A program made the translations under genes and the position numbers. This document shows, one piece after another, positions 11,914 through 23,231 of a stretch of DNA of 64,000 bases. This DNA comes from Xenopus tropicalis (lineage: Eukaryota; Chordata; Amphibia; Anura; Pipidae). The stretch spans positions 793,686 through 857,685 of the forward strand of contig NC_030680.2 of the NCBI RefSeq assembly GCF_000004195.4, given 5' to 3'. The notes below the pieces were generated by a model. It had not been told where the DNA came from. It was given only the letters and a program-made list of their open reading frames with translations, and did no database searches. The stretch's first letter is position 1. Each line of letters begins with the position of its first letter.

Positions 11914-13299
11914 AGGCAGCTGCAGGGGCAGTTTCCCTCTGTATGATCGCTCAGGTTATTGCCCCGCTGGGAGTTACAGTAGGGGGTTGGGGGGCAATTT
12001 CAATGCTATTCAGGAGGGGAAATAATAACTCCCTGCACCCTGAATATTCCCCGGCATCGTTGTGCCAATGGGAGACCAAACCACGGTTGCCCGGGGGGGG
12101 GGGGTGAAGGCTGCAGGGGGGCACGTGTTCCCCCCAGTTACTGCCCCGCTGGAAGGGCCCAGGCCTGGGGGGGGGGGCTCTAACCCATTAATTAGAGTTT
12201 CCTCTCAGCCTTCGGCCTCTGTGGTGTCAACATCTCAGGGAGGGGCTCAGATTTCAAAGGCGGCTGCATCTGGCGCGGTGGGGCCCCCCCTATTGGCCGG
12301 GGCCTGGGGGCCGTTTGAAATGGAAGCTGAGCCAATTGTGCAGGAGATTAATGGGGCCACAATGGGGCCGGAGTGAGAGGAGCCAGATGGCACTGACAGA
12401 GGCTGATGTGCCCCAGCTTGGATCCATCTTGCCCCTTGCCAATTAACTGCCCCCTCCCCTCTGGGTCCCACTGGCACTTTAGGCCGGGCTAATGGGGGGG
12501 CAATCGCTTCTCCTGCTCCTAATGATTGGTTTAAATTCCCTCTAATTGTAACATTCTCCTATAGGTGGGGAATCTGCGACCCTCAAGGTGTATTTGGACT
12601 ACATCTCCCAGCATTCCCTGCAGAGCCAGGGGGGAATAATAATGTTTCCCTGCAATATAATGGGGGGGGGGGGGTAATGTCTGGGCCCCCCTGGATGAGG
12701 GACAACAATGGGTCAGGCACAAGGTCAGGGATATTAAGTCTGGGGGCAGAACTGGCCCCCGAGTCCAATTGCCCTGTTAGAAGGACCCCCCCCCTGGCCC
12801 CCGGGGGAGGAGCTTTGCTTTAGTCTGGATCAGATAGAAGCTACGGGGGGGGGGGGGGGGATTATCTTCATGAACTTGTGTCTTGTCTGCGACCTGAATG
12901 TGGCTGTCAGGGAATCATGGGAGTTGTAGTACTGCTGATTGGGCAACCTTGGCAAATGATTTGGCCACTATCCTCCCACGTGCCCAACTGACTTTTGCCA
13001 TCCAATCAGTTATGGATAGCCCCGCCCACACTAGGTCATGATCAGCCAATGAGCTCACACAGGGGCAGTGGATTGTACTAAATACCTCAGTCTGGGGATA
13101 ATAGGGAAACTGCCCTTTATTAATTACCCCTCATCCTGATAAATCCCCACTCTGCCCCCTTAGGTACCCCAATAGCACCCGTTGCCATACGGAGGGTCCT
13201 GGGTGCTTCTGCCTCCACTTGGCTTTACTTTAAAGTGCAAGTTCTTGGGTCAAACTCCCTTGTGTTTAATACAGGAAGGAAAAGCACATGAAGCTGCGC
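11914..13299. other. Unique spacer, 1.4 kb, regulatory-looking
   Basis: No gene is seen. Features are a homeodomain-type 'attaattagag' near 12188, CCAAT pentamers near 12066, 12293 (as attgg) and 12333, a ZNF143-like 'ctacatctcccagcat' near 12598-12613, and an inverse 'gggagttgtagta' near 12918. A G run of about 14 bases lies near 12845. A 104-codon open frame at 12062-12376 has no splice context and looks like chance. Confidence 0.4.
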
Positions 13300-16045
13300 T
13301 GCTTTCCCCTGAACCCCCATACTGAACTGAGCTTTCCCCTGAACCCCCATCCTGAACTGAGCTTTCCCCTGAACCCCCATCCTGAACTGAGCTTTCCCAA
13401 ACCCCCAACCTGAACTGAGCTTTCCCCTGAACCCCCATCCTGAACTGAGCTTTCCCCTGAACCCCCAACCTGAACTGAGCTTTCCCCTGAACCCCCAACC
13501 TGAACTGAGCTTTCCCCTGAACCCCGCATCCTGAACTGAGCTTTCCCCCGAACCCCCAACCTGAACTGAACTTTCCCCTGAAACCCCAACCTGAAACTGA
13601 GCTTTCCCCTGAACCCCCAACCTGAACTGAGCTTTCCCCTGAACCCCCAACCTGAACTGAGCTTTCCCCTGAACCCCCAACCTGAACTGAGCTTTCCCCT
13701 GAACCCCCAACCTGAACTGAGCTTTCCCCTGAACCCCCAACCTGAACTGAGCTTTCCCTGAAACCCCAACCTGAACTGAGACTTTCCCTGAACCCCAACC
13801 TGAACTGAGCTTTCCCGTGAACCCCAACCTGAACTGAGCTTTCCCCCGAACCCCAACCTGAACTGAGCTTTTTCCCCGAACCCCCAACCTGAACTGAGCT
13901 TTCCCCCGAACCCCCAACCGAACTGAGCTTTCCCCCGAACCCCATCCTGAACTGAGCTTTCCCCTGAACCCCAACCTGAACTGAGCTTTCCCCCGAACCC
14001 CCAACCTGAACTGAGCTTTCCCTGAACCCCCAACCTGAACTGAGCTTTCCCTTGAACCCCAACCTGAACTGAGCTTTCCCCCAGAACCCCCAACCTGAAC
14101 TGAGCTTTCCCCCGAACCCCAACCTTGAACTGAGCTTTCCCCTGAAACCCCCAACCTGAACTGAGCTTTCCCCGAACCCCCAACCTAAACTGAGCTTTCC
14201 CCCGAACCCCAACCTGAACTGAGCTTTCCCCTGAACCCCCCAACCTGAACTGACTTTCCCCTGAACCCCTTTCCCCCGAAACCCCCAACCTGAACTGAGC
14301 TTTCCCCCGAACCCCCAACCTGAACTGAGCTTTCCCTAACCCCCAACCTGAACTGAGCTTTCCCCTGAACCCCAACCTGAACTGAGCTTTCCCCGAACCC
14401 CCAACCTGAACTGAGCTTTCCCGAACCCCCAACCTGAACTGAGCTTTCCCTGAACCCCAACCTGAAATGAGCTTCCCCCGAACCCCCAACCTGAACTGAG
14501 CTTTCCCCCGAACCCCCAACCTGAACTGAGCTTTCCCATGAACCCCAACCTGAACTGAGCTTTCCCCTGAACCCCAACCTGAACTGAGCTTTCCCCCGAA
14601 CCCAACACTGAACTGAGCTTTCCCCCGAACCCCCAACCTGAACTGAGCTTTCCCCTGAACCCCCAACCTGAACTGAGCTTTCCCCGAACCCCAACCTGAA
14701 CTGAGCTTTCCCCGAACCCCCAACCTGAACTGAGCTTTCCCCTGAACCCCAACCTGAACTGAGCTTCTCCCCGAACCCCCAACCTGAACTGAGCTTTTCC
14801 CCTGAACCCCAACCTGAACTGAGCTTCCCCCGAACCCCCACCTGAACTGAGCTTTTCCCCCGAACCACAACCTGAGCTGAGGTTTCCCCGAACCCAAACC
14901 TGAACTGAGCTTTCCCTGACCCAGTCCTGAACTGAGCTTTCCCCTGAACCCCAACCTGAAACTGAGCTTTCCCCGAACCCCCAACCTGAACTGAGCTTTC
15001 CCCTGAACCCAACCTGAACTGAGCTTTCCCTGAACCCCAACCTGAACTGAGCTTTCCCCGAACCCCCAACCTGAACTGAGCTTTCCCCCGAACCCCAACC
15101 TGAACTGAGCTTTCCCCTGAACCCCCAACCTGAACTGAGCTTTCCCACAGAACCCAACCTAAACTGAGCTTTCCCCCGAACCCCACCTGAACTGAGCTTT
15201 CCCCTGAACCCCCCAACCTGAACTGAGCTTTCCCCGAACCCCCAACCTGAACTGAGCTTTCCCCCGAACCCCCAACCTGAACTGAGCTTTCCCCTGAACC
15301 CCAACCTGAAATGAGCTTTCCCCGAACCCCCAACCTGAACTGAGCTTTCCCCCGAACCCCCAACCTGAACTGAGCTTTCCCCTGAACCCCCAACCTGAAC
15401 TGAGCTTTCCCCTGAACCCCCACCTGAACTGAGCTATCCCCCGAACCCCAACCGTTGAACTGAGCTTTCCCCCGAACCCCAACCTGAACTGAGCTTTCCC
15501 CCGAACCCCCAACCTGAACTGAGCTTTCCCCTGAACCCCCAACCTGAACTGAGCTTTCCCCCGAACCCCAACCTGAACTGAGCTTTCCCCCGAACCCCCA
15601 ACCTGAACTGAGTTTCCCCTGAACCCCAACCTGAACTGAGCTTTCCCCCGGACCCCCAACCTGAACTGAGCTTTCCCCTGAACCCCCAACCTGAACTGCA
15701 GCTTTCCCCTGAACCCCAACCTGAACTGAGCTTTCCCGAACCCCAACCTGAACTGAGCTTTCCCCCGAACCCCAACTGAACTGAGCTTTCCCCTGAACCC
15801 CCAACCTGAACTGAGCTTTCCCTGAACCCCCAACCTGAACTGAGCTTTCCCTGAACCCCAACCTGAACTGAGCTTTCCCCTGAACCCCCACTGAAACATG
15901 GCTTTTCCCTGAACCCCCAACCTGAACTGAGATTTCCCCCGAACCCCAACCTGAACTGAGCTTTCCCCCGAACCCCAACCTGAACTGAGCTTTCTCCTGA
16001 ACCCCAACCTGAGCTGAGGTTTCCCCCGAACTCCAGTCTGAACTT
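13300..16045. repeat. Minisatellite, 30-bp unit, about 93 copies
   Basis: The unit is aacctgaactgagctttccc followed by ctgaaccccc (30 bp). Common variants are 'cccga' for 'cctga' and loss of one C, giving 28-29 bp copies. Minus-strand frames up to 623 codons read as Gly/Ser/Gln/Val/Phe repeats (GKAQFRLGVQ, SSVQVGGSGE and so on). These are the three readings of the same unit, change frame at every indel, and are not annotated as proteins. Confidence 0.95.
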
Positions 16046-16987
16046 TGCTCACCCATAATCCCCTACTTGAACGGAGCTTGCCATTGTGCCACAGCCGGTG
16101 ACTGGATTTCTAATGAAACTGTTTTGTGCCCGATGTTCCCTGAGCTCAGAGTTTGGGTTCACGTCAGTCTCATGGGGGTAAAGGGGGACCTTCTGCTCAT
16201 CATTATATCATAGTAAATGGGGTTCACCCCGCAATACTGCCCTTCCATACATACGTATATAAAGCCCATATGAAAGCCCTGGGGCTGAGTAAGATCATTT
16301 GCCCCCTGTGGTAGATTTTCCATCCCCTTTGCACTTACAGGTGGAGCAGCCAAATGCTCAGCCAATCAGTTTGCTCCTTACTGAGCGGAACAGGAGCCAG
16401 AGGATCAAGTAGTTACTGGGGGATTGTTGGGCCAATCGAGTCCCACACAGGGTTTCATGTTTGGGAAATTCCCCCCCCCCCCCGGAAAGGAAAATAGGAA
16501 GAGCCCTAATCCAGGAGCCGGATGGGGGACTCAGGGGATTTGGGGCACAAAATGTCATGTTGACAAGTGGCTGAGAGGCAGATGATCCGCCCAGGGCCCC
16601 GGGGTCTGTTTTACCCCTAATTACAAGGCCACTATCTCCCTCTTGTCTTTCCTTTATTTACTAATATTCTTCTGTCTCAGTGGGTGAGACCCCCATCCGC
16701 TGCCCCCCCTCCCCCCCCCGGCTCTCTAACACCCTCAGCCACCTGCACCCAGTGCCGGATTAACCGCCGGAGAGAGAGGGGTCTTCAACTTGCTCCCTAC
16801 TTGCCCTTTAATACTAAATATATGTCTAGTTCTGCCCCAGCTCTTCTACTGTAACTCCCAGCAACGGAGCTTGGCAGGAATGATGGGTATTATTCAGGCA
16901 GCAGGACAACTGGGGTATCCCTATAACTGCCCTGAGTTGGGTGCAAGTAGGGTTAAATTCCTTGTGATCTGCCCACACTGGGGCATG
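16046..16987. other. Unique spacer, 0.9 kb, no gene seen
   Basis: Ordinary mixed-composition sequence. C-rich runs occur near 16470 and 16705. 'tgtaactcccagcaacgg' near 16852 resembles the scattered 'aactcccagca' element. No open frame with splice support is visible. Confidence 0.4.
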
Positions 16988-17588
16988 AAGATAGAGACAG
17001 TAGGGCAAGATGGAGACAGTAGGGCAAGATGGAGACAGTAGGGCAAGATGGAGACAGTAGGACAAGATGGAGACAGTAGGGCAAGATGGAGACAGTAGGA
17101 CAAGATGGAGACAGTAGGGCAAGATGGAGACAGTAGGGCAAGATGGGGACAGTAGGGCAAGATGGGGGAGCAGCTAGTCGCAAGATGGGGACAGTAGGGA
17201 CAAGATGGAGACAGTAGGACAAGATGGAGACCAGTAATCCAGTTAGGACAAGATGGAGACAGTAGGGCAAGATGGGGACAGTAGGGCAAGATGGAGACAG
17301 TAGGACAAGATGGAGCAGTAGGGCAAGATGGGGACAGTAGGACAAGATGGGGACAGTATAGGACAAGATGGGGACAGTAGGGCCACAAAGATGGAGACAG
17401 TAGGGCAAGATGGGACAGTAGGCAAGATGTCGTACAGATCGGGGAACCAGTATTTGGTAGGGCAAGATGGGGACAGTAGGGCAAGATGGAGACAGTAGGG
17501 CAAGATGGAGACAGTAGGGCAAGATGGGGACAGTAGGGCAAGATGGGGACAGTAGGGCAAGATGGGGACAGTAGGGCAAGATGGAAAC
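16988..17588 (-). repeat. 19-bp satellite family, array 2 (inverted), about 31 copies
   Basis: The unit gatggagacagtagggcaa is the exact reverse complement of the 2771-3350 unit family. The ends (16988-17155 and 17460-17588) are clean. The middle (about 17160-17460) contains irregular insertions such as 'agctagtcg' and 'tcgtacagatcggggaacc', which look like sequencing or gap-fill noise. Confidence 0.95.
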
Positions 17589-18250
17589 CATAGAAGAGAT
17601 GGTGATTAACCTTTAGTTGTTGAAGTTCCCAGCAGCCTCCATCAGGCAAGGTTGAAAGTTGCAGTTTGACAGGGATGGGGGAGCCACTGTTTAGTATAAA
17701 TACTGGGGTGCTAACTACATTCTACATTGCCCCTGGTCCCCCCACTAAAGACAATATTTAGGTATATTGGTATTTGACTATTTTGATGCTGTTGCTCCTG
17801 CCCCTGTGTTTGTCACTATTATTGGGGGGTTAATTTAACTCTTACATTGTCTATTACTGCCTCTATCTGATCTGTTATGAGGAAAGAGCGAGGATTAAAA
17901 GGTTAAAATGTCGGCGTTTGGATACAATTTTGCTCCCCCCCCCCCAGCACTGAGCTGTTGGAACTCCCGTGGTACTGGGGGTGGCAGGGGCTGGGGGGGT
18001 GCAGGTGTCGGTGCAGATGTCTGACCCTATTTATGTTATGTCTGTGCCCCCGCAGTCTGTTTGTGTGACCCATGGGGTCTGTTCCTGCTGGGGGCACTGG
18101 GTATTTACCAACCAGAGTTTATTGCCCCATCTTCTGGTTTATTGCCCCCCACCCCCATGAGGTGTATTATAGTATTCACTGTTACCCTGAGTGGCCAGGC
18201 ACTTGCCCTGAGTGGGGTGTTGGGAAAAGGGACTCTGATATTTATTATTG
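17589..18250. other. Unique spacer, 0.66 kb
   Basis: Contains a moderately AT-rich stretch (17690-17930). An acceptor-like 'gtgcccccgcag' ends near 18056 and is followed by an open plus-strand frame (about 68 codons from 18061) that includes CDPWGLFLLGALGIYQPEF. I cannot identify that peptide and find no matching donor, so it is left as a note. No other feature is visible. Confidence 0.35.
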
Positions 18251-19822
18251 AGCCAGGGGGCAGGTAATGCCAAGGGAAGGAGCCGGGGGGGGGGGCAGGT
18301 AATGCCAAGGGAAGGAGCCGGGGGGGGGCAGGTAATGATAAGGGAATGAGCCCGGCGGGCAGCGGGGTAATGCCAAGGGAAGGAGCCGGGGGCAGGGGTC
18401 GGTAATGCCAAGGGAAGGAGCCGGGGGGGGGCAGGTAATGCCCAAGGGAAAGGAGCGGGGGGCAGGTAATGCCAAGGGAAGGAGCTGGGCGGCAGCGGTA
18501 ATTAATGCCAAGGGAAGGAGCCTGCGGGGGGGGTATGAATGCGGCAGGTAATGCCAATTGGGAAAAGGAGCCGGGGGAGGGCAGGTAATGCCAAGGGAAA
18601 GGAGCCGGGGGGCAGGTAATGATAAGGGAATGAGCCGGGGCAGGTAATGCCAAGGGAAAAGGGATATAGCCGGGGGGGGGGCAGGTAATGCCGAAGGAGA
18701 GCTGGGGGCAGGTAATGCCAAGGGAATGAGCCGGGGGGCAGGTAATGCCAAGGGAAGGAGCCGGGGGGGCAGGTAATGCCAAGGGAAGAGCCGGGGGGGC
18801 AGGTAATGCCCAATGGGAAGGAGGCCTGGGGGGGGCAGGTAATGCCAGAGAACAGGAAGCCAGTGGGGGCAGGTTAATGCCAAGGGAAAGGAGCTGGCGG
18901 GGCAAGGCATTAATGCCAAGGGAATGAGCCGGGGCAGGTAATGCCAAGGAATGAGCCGGGGGCAAAACGGGTAATGCCAAGGAAGGAGCCGGGGCAGGTA
19001 ATGCCAAGCGGAAGGAGCCGGGGTGAGGGCAGGTAATGCCAAGGGAAGGAGCCGGGGGCAGGTAATGCCAAGGGAAGGAGCCGGGGGGCAGGTTTAATGC
19101 CAAGGAAAGGAGCCGGGGCAGGTAATGCCAAGGGAAGGAGCCGGAGTGGGAGGGGGCAGGTAATGCCAAGGGAAGGAGCCGTGGGGAGTGGGCGGGCAGG
19201 TAATGCCAAGGGAAGGAGCCGGGGGCAGGTAATGCCAGGAAGGAGCCGGGGGGCAGTAATGCCAAGGGAAGGAGCCGACGCGCGGGGGCAGTTAATGCCA
19301 AAGGAATGAGCCGGGTGCAGGTAATGCCAAGGGAATGAGCCGGGGGCAGGGACGCGGTGTTGGCGGGTAATGCCAAGGGAAGGAGCCGGGGGGCAGGTAA
19401 TGCCAAGGGAAGGAGCCGGGGGGCAGGTAATGCCAAGGGAAGGAGCCGGGGGGCAGGTAATGCCAAGGGAAGGAGCCGGGGGGCAGGTAATGCCAAGGGA
19501 AGGAGCCGGGCGGCAGGTAATGCCAAAAGAGGGAACCGGACGGTAGGTAATGCCAAGGGAAGGAGCCGGGGGGCAGGTAATGCCAAGGGAAGGAGCCGGG
19601 GGGCAGGTAATGCCAAGGGAAGGAGCCGGGGGCAGGTAATGCCAAGGGAAGGAGCCGGGGGGCAGGTAATGCCAAGGGAAGGAGCCGGGGGGCAGGTAAT
19701 GCCAAGGGAAGGAGCCGGGGGGCAGGTAATGCCAAGGGAAGGAGCCGGGCGGCAGGTAATGCCAAGGGAAGGAACCGGACAGTAGGTAATGCCAAGGGAA
19801 GGAGCCGGGCGGCAGGGGTCGG
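18251..19822. repeat. G-rich minisatellite, 30-bp unit, about 52 copies
   Basis: The unit is gcaggtaatgccaagggaag followed by gagccggggg (30 bp). The right third (about 19360-19822) is very regular, while 18300-19350 is full of one- to five-base indels. Minus-strand frames (up to 610 codons, Pro/Leu/Ala/His-rich) are repeat readings. Confidence 0.95.
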
Positions 19823-20616
19823 CACTCACAGACAGGGGGAGGAGAGGCAGTTGCCATTTAAGCCGAGGGTAACTTTGCTGTGCGGCGGCGCAATGGGGGC
19901 TTTTGGCAGCAAACACGACATTCCGGGTTCGGATCACATTGCGGGGGGATTAGGGAATTGGCTCCGGGACCGGCACGGCCCCACCCACAGATTTGCCCCA
20001 CTTGCCCCCACCCCTAATCATTCCCATCTGGAGCAGCAAAGGATTCTGGGAAACGCAAAAACTCACATGATTTCATTCAATCTGCTTGGGAACCAAAAAA
20101 TCCGCTTTTCTTCCATTCGCCAAGATGGACCGAACCTGCCAGAATTCTGCCCAATCCGTCAGCTGCCTGTTGGGCAGCAAAGGGGGCTCCGGGTTATTGA
20201 GGGGGTTTCAGCCCCATAACAGGCTTTGAGGGGTGCAGTTTGCCTGTCTCTCTGGGAGAGGGTAACGCAAGTTCCATGTTGGGGGCCACAATTCCCCGGG
20301 GGGGGGGGCACCAGTGAAACAAAATCCCCTGAGCTGTGACCCAGCAGCCCATCTGAGTCTGTCCCACAAGCCTCTATCTACCCGGCTGCCTCCATTTAGT
20401 ATGTAATGAGCTAAAGGCTGCGCGCCATTGGTTGGCACATACCCCAGCCCCGGGCACTTAGTGTATGCAATGCCCATATTTAATATACATTAATTGAATA
20501 AATCATTTATTTATTAATAAGATAGTCCCACCCACTGATTGAGGCACAGACTCACTGCTCCCCCCCCGTAAGTTGCCAACAGGGTGTTCTAGACCCACCC
20601 ATTGTTTGTGTCACAG
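19823..20616. other. Unique, CpG-enriched spacer; possible promoter region
   Basis: 19850-20180 is richer in CpG than its surroundings. It contains an inverted CCAAT near 19957, 'attctgggaa' near 20043 (partial ZNF143-like) and 'caagatgg' near 20121 (YY1 core). It would serve the minus-strand exon candidate at 19830-19857, or a divergent unit. 20220-20616 is ordinary AT/GC-mixed DNA with a short AT-rich stretch (20480-20525). Confidence 0.35.
19830..19857 (-). CDS. Candidate first coding exon, minus strand
   Basis: On the minus strand an ATG at 19857-19855 opens MATASPPPV and meets a good donor, gtgagtg, at 19829, giving 28 coding bases in phase 1. Just upstream (19860-20000 on the minus strand) the sequence is CpG-rich (gcgccgccgcac), has an inverted CCAAT near 19957 and a GC-box-like 'gggtggggccg', which fits a promoter. 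The intron would start directly in the 30-bp minisatellite. No downstream exon could be matched, the peptide is too short to identify, and chance is a serious alternative. Confidence 0.22.
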
Positions 20617-21590
20617 AGCTTGAGGCTCTATAGAAGGTTCATTGGAGGCTTGAGGCTCTACAGAAGGTTCATTGGAGGCTTGAGGCTCTACAGAAGGTTC
20701 ATAGGAAGCTTTACAGAAGGTTCATTGGAGGCTCTACAGAAGGTTCATTGGAGGCTTTACAGAAGGTTCATTAGAGGCTTGAGGTTCTACAGAAGGTTCA
20801 TTGGAAGCTTGAGGTTTTACAGAAGGTTCATTGGAGGCTGTAGGCTTTACAGAAGGTTAATTGGAGGCTTGAGGCTCTACAGGAGGTTCATTGGAGGCTT
20901 TACAGAAGGTTCATTGAAGGCTTTACAGAAGGTTCATTGGAAGCTTGAGGTTCTACAGAAGGTTCATTGGAAGCTTGGGGCTTTACAGAAGGTTAATTGG
21001 AAGCTTGAGGCTTTACAGAAGGTTCATTGGAGGCTTGAGACTCTATAGAAGGTTCTTTGGAAGCTTGAGGCTCTTCCAGAAGGTCCATTGGATGCTTGAG
21101 GCTCTACAGAAAGTCCATTGGAGGCTTGAGGCTCTACAGAAGGTTAACTGGAAGCTTGAGGGTCTACAGAAGGTTCATAGGAAGCTTGAGGCTCTACAGA
21201 AGGTTCATTGGATGCTTGAGGCTCTACAGAAGGTTCATTGGAGGCTTGATGCTCTACAGAAGGTTTATTGGAGGCTTGAGGCTTTACAGAAGGTTCATTG
21301 GAGGCTTGAGGCTCTACAGAAGGTTCATTGGGAGCTTAAGGCTCTACAAAAGGTTCATTGGAAGCTTGAGGCTCTACAGAAGGTTTATTGGAAGCTTGAG
21401 GATCTACAGAAGGTTCATTGGATGCTTGAGGCTCTACAGAAGGTTCATTGGAGGCTTGAGGCTCTACAGAAGGTTCATTGGAGGCTTGAGGATCTACAGA
21501 AGGTTCATTGGATGCTTGAAGCTCTACAGAAGGTTCATTGGAGGCTTGAGGCTTTACAGAAGGTTCATTGGAGGCTTGATGCTCTACAAC
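20617..21590. repeat. Minisatellite, 30-bp unit with GAAnnTTC core, about 32 copies
   Basis: The unit is ttgaggctctacagaaggtt followed by cattggaggc (30 bp). Some early copies lack the 'ttgaggc' segment (21-23 bp), giving a shortened subtype at 20700-20780. Every unit carries gaaggttc, i.e. GAAnnTTC. Plus-strand frames (148, 222 and 174 codons, LEALQKVHWR-type) are repeat readings. This array is much less GC-rich than the others. Confidence 0.95.
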
Positions 21591-23231
21591 CTCCCTTTAA
21601 TTCCTTACACTAATGGGTAATGGCACATTTATTCCCTGGGTGTGTCGCCACCTGTTGAGAAGAAAAGTCCTTGATTCCCAGGAATGGGGCCTTAGGCACA
21701 GGAGGATTATGGGAAGACAGTGATGGAGGAGACAGTTTATTGGCTGATATGACAGACTCCTGGCCTGGTGACCTCAGATGCTACTTTTTGTATCAGGTGC
21801 CAACTAACACCATGGGCAGCAGCCAATCAAAATGCTTCAGCCTCTGAGCCCAGGTTCCATTGCTTGTGCAGAAGCCAAAGGAGGTCGACCCATCATGGCT
21901 CCCCTATAGGAACCCCCCCCAAAGCTGCATTGCAGGAAGAGCACCCTACACCCAGTGCTGCGGGGGGGGGGGGCTTCCCCGGGGGGAAACTGCGGGGCTC
22001 ATAGATCTGCACCTGTAGCCCCCGGTGGGGCCCCCCCAGAGTCGTAGCCACAGGCTAATCCTCAGTAATGCCAACATGCGCTCACAGCACGTCTCAGGGC
22101 AAACACTCTGTATATTGGGTTTCCCTGCGCCGATAGAGCCGGGGGGGGGCACAGCTGAGCGGGGGGGTCACAGCTGAGCGGGGGGGCTCCATGTATTTAA
22201 TGGTGTGCGAGTGCGAGGAATCTGTGCTGAGATTTACTAATCCCGGGGTCTTAATCTCAAGTGGTAACTTTATCCCCCTCAATTGCTGCCAAAGCCTGAC
22301 GTTCCCCGGGCAGTCACAGGGGGCGCCGCTATGTCACTATACAATAAGCAGCCATTGGGGTTTCAGCATCAGCCCCCCCACCTCTCTGCAGGGGCAGTTG
22401 TAGAATATGCACCCACTGGGGCAACAACAGCGCACTGTGTCATTCATTGGGGCAAATGACCCTTAGTGTCATCTAATGTGCCCCCCAGTGGGGCCGGTCA
22501 CTGCCCCCCCTTATATATTTATATACAGTGATCCCACCCCCCCTTAACTGCCCCTTTCCGTGGCAGAAAACAGAATTTATTAGAAGAAACTCCACTTCAC
22601 TTCTATACGCCTGGAGTTGGGCCTTTACTTTGCCTTTAAATACTCCTTGTGCGTGTTACTGGCTGTCTTTATCTTCAGGTTCCATTCGAACCACTGGTTG
22701 CTAGGGTTGTTAAGCCTAGCGACCATATCAGCAGCCAAATAATGCCCTCAGGCACAGGGAATGTGCCCCCCGGGGGGTGGCTTTGTTGGCTGTGATGGAA
22801 GCAGCAAGGTAACGGGATACTGAGTAATTAAAGGGGAAGGCGAGGCGCGTTGGGGTTCATGTCACATGATGTCACTGCGTCGGTTTCAGCCAAGGGGGTA
22901 ATTGCTACAAAGTGAGTGAGTTTAATTACCCCCCGAGCCCCGCTGGCAAATCAATTGGACTTGTCTGTTCATTCCAAAAAGTGAAGCGGAAAATAGAAAC
23001 ATTCCCCGGAATAATCATCCAGCTGTCGCTCTCTCGGAATTCCGACTCCTCGAATCATTAGGGACGGGGGGTCTGGGGGGAACAGAATATGGGGGAGCGG
23101 CGCCTGGGAACGTGCCCAGTCTTGCAGGGACCCCCCATATCTGTCCCCCCTGTCCCATCCATAGACTTAGCTTTGGCCCCCAGTGGATCAGGGAATATGC
23201 CTGAAGGTTTGGCACCAAGTTCAGCAAATGG
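21591..23231. other. Unique spacer, 1.6 kb, with possible conserved non-coding segment
   Basis: No gene is identified. Two to three near-copies of 'ggggggtcacagctgagc' lie at about 22145-22190. 'ttgctagggttgtt' near 22700 resembles the interspersed 'gttgctaggg' element. The stretch 22840-23070 is non-repetitive and rich in short AT-containing words (taattgctac, aatcaattgga, ggaataatcatcc), the usual look of conserved non-coding DNA. A core of CTCF type (cagggggcgcc) near 22317 matches the right half only. Confidence 0.35.

Noticed and set aside
13266..16056. Minus-strand 'proteins' of 309-623 residues rich in Gly, Ser, Gln, Val and Phe
   Set aside because: All are different readings of one 30-bp unit that switch frame at each indel.
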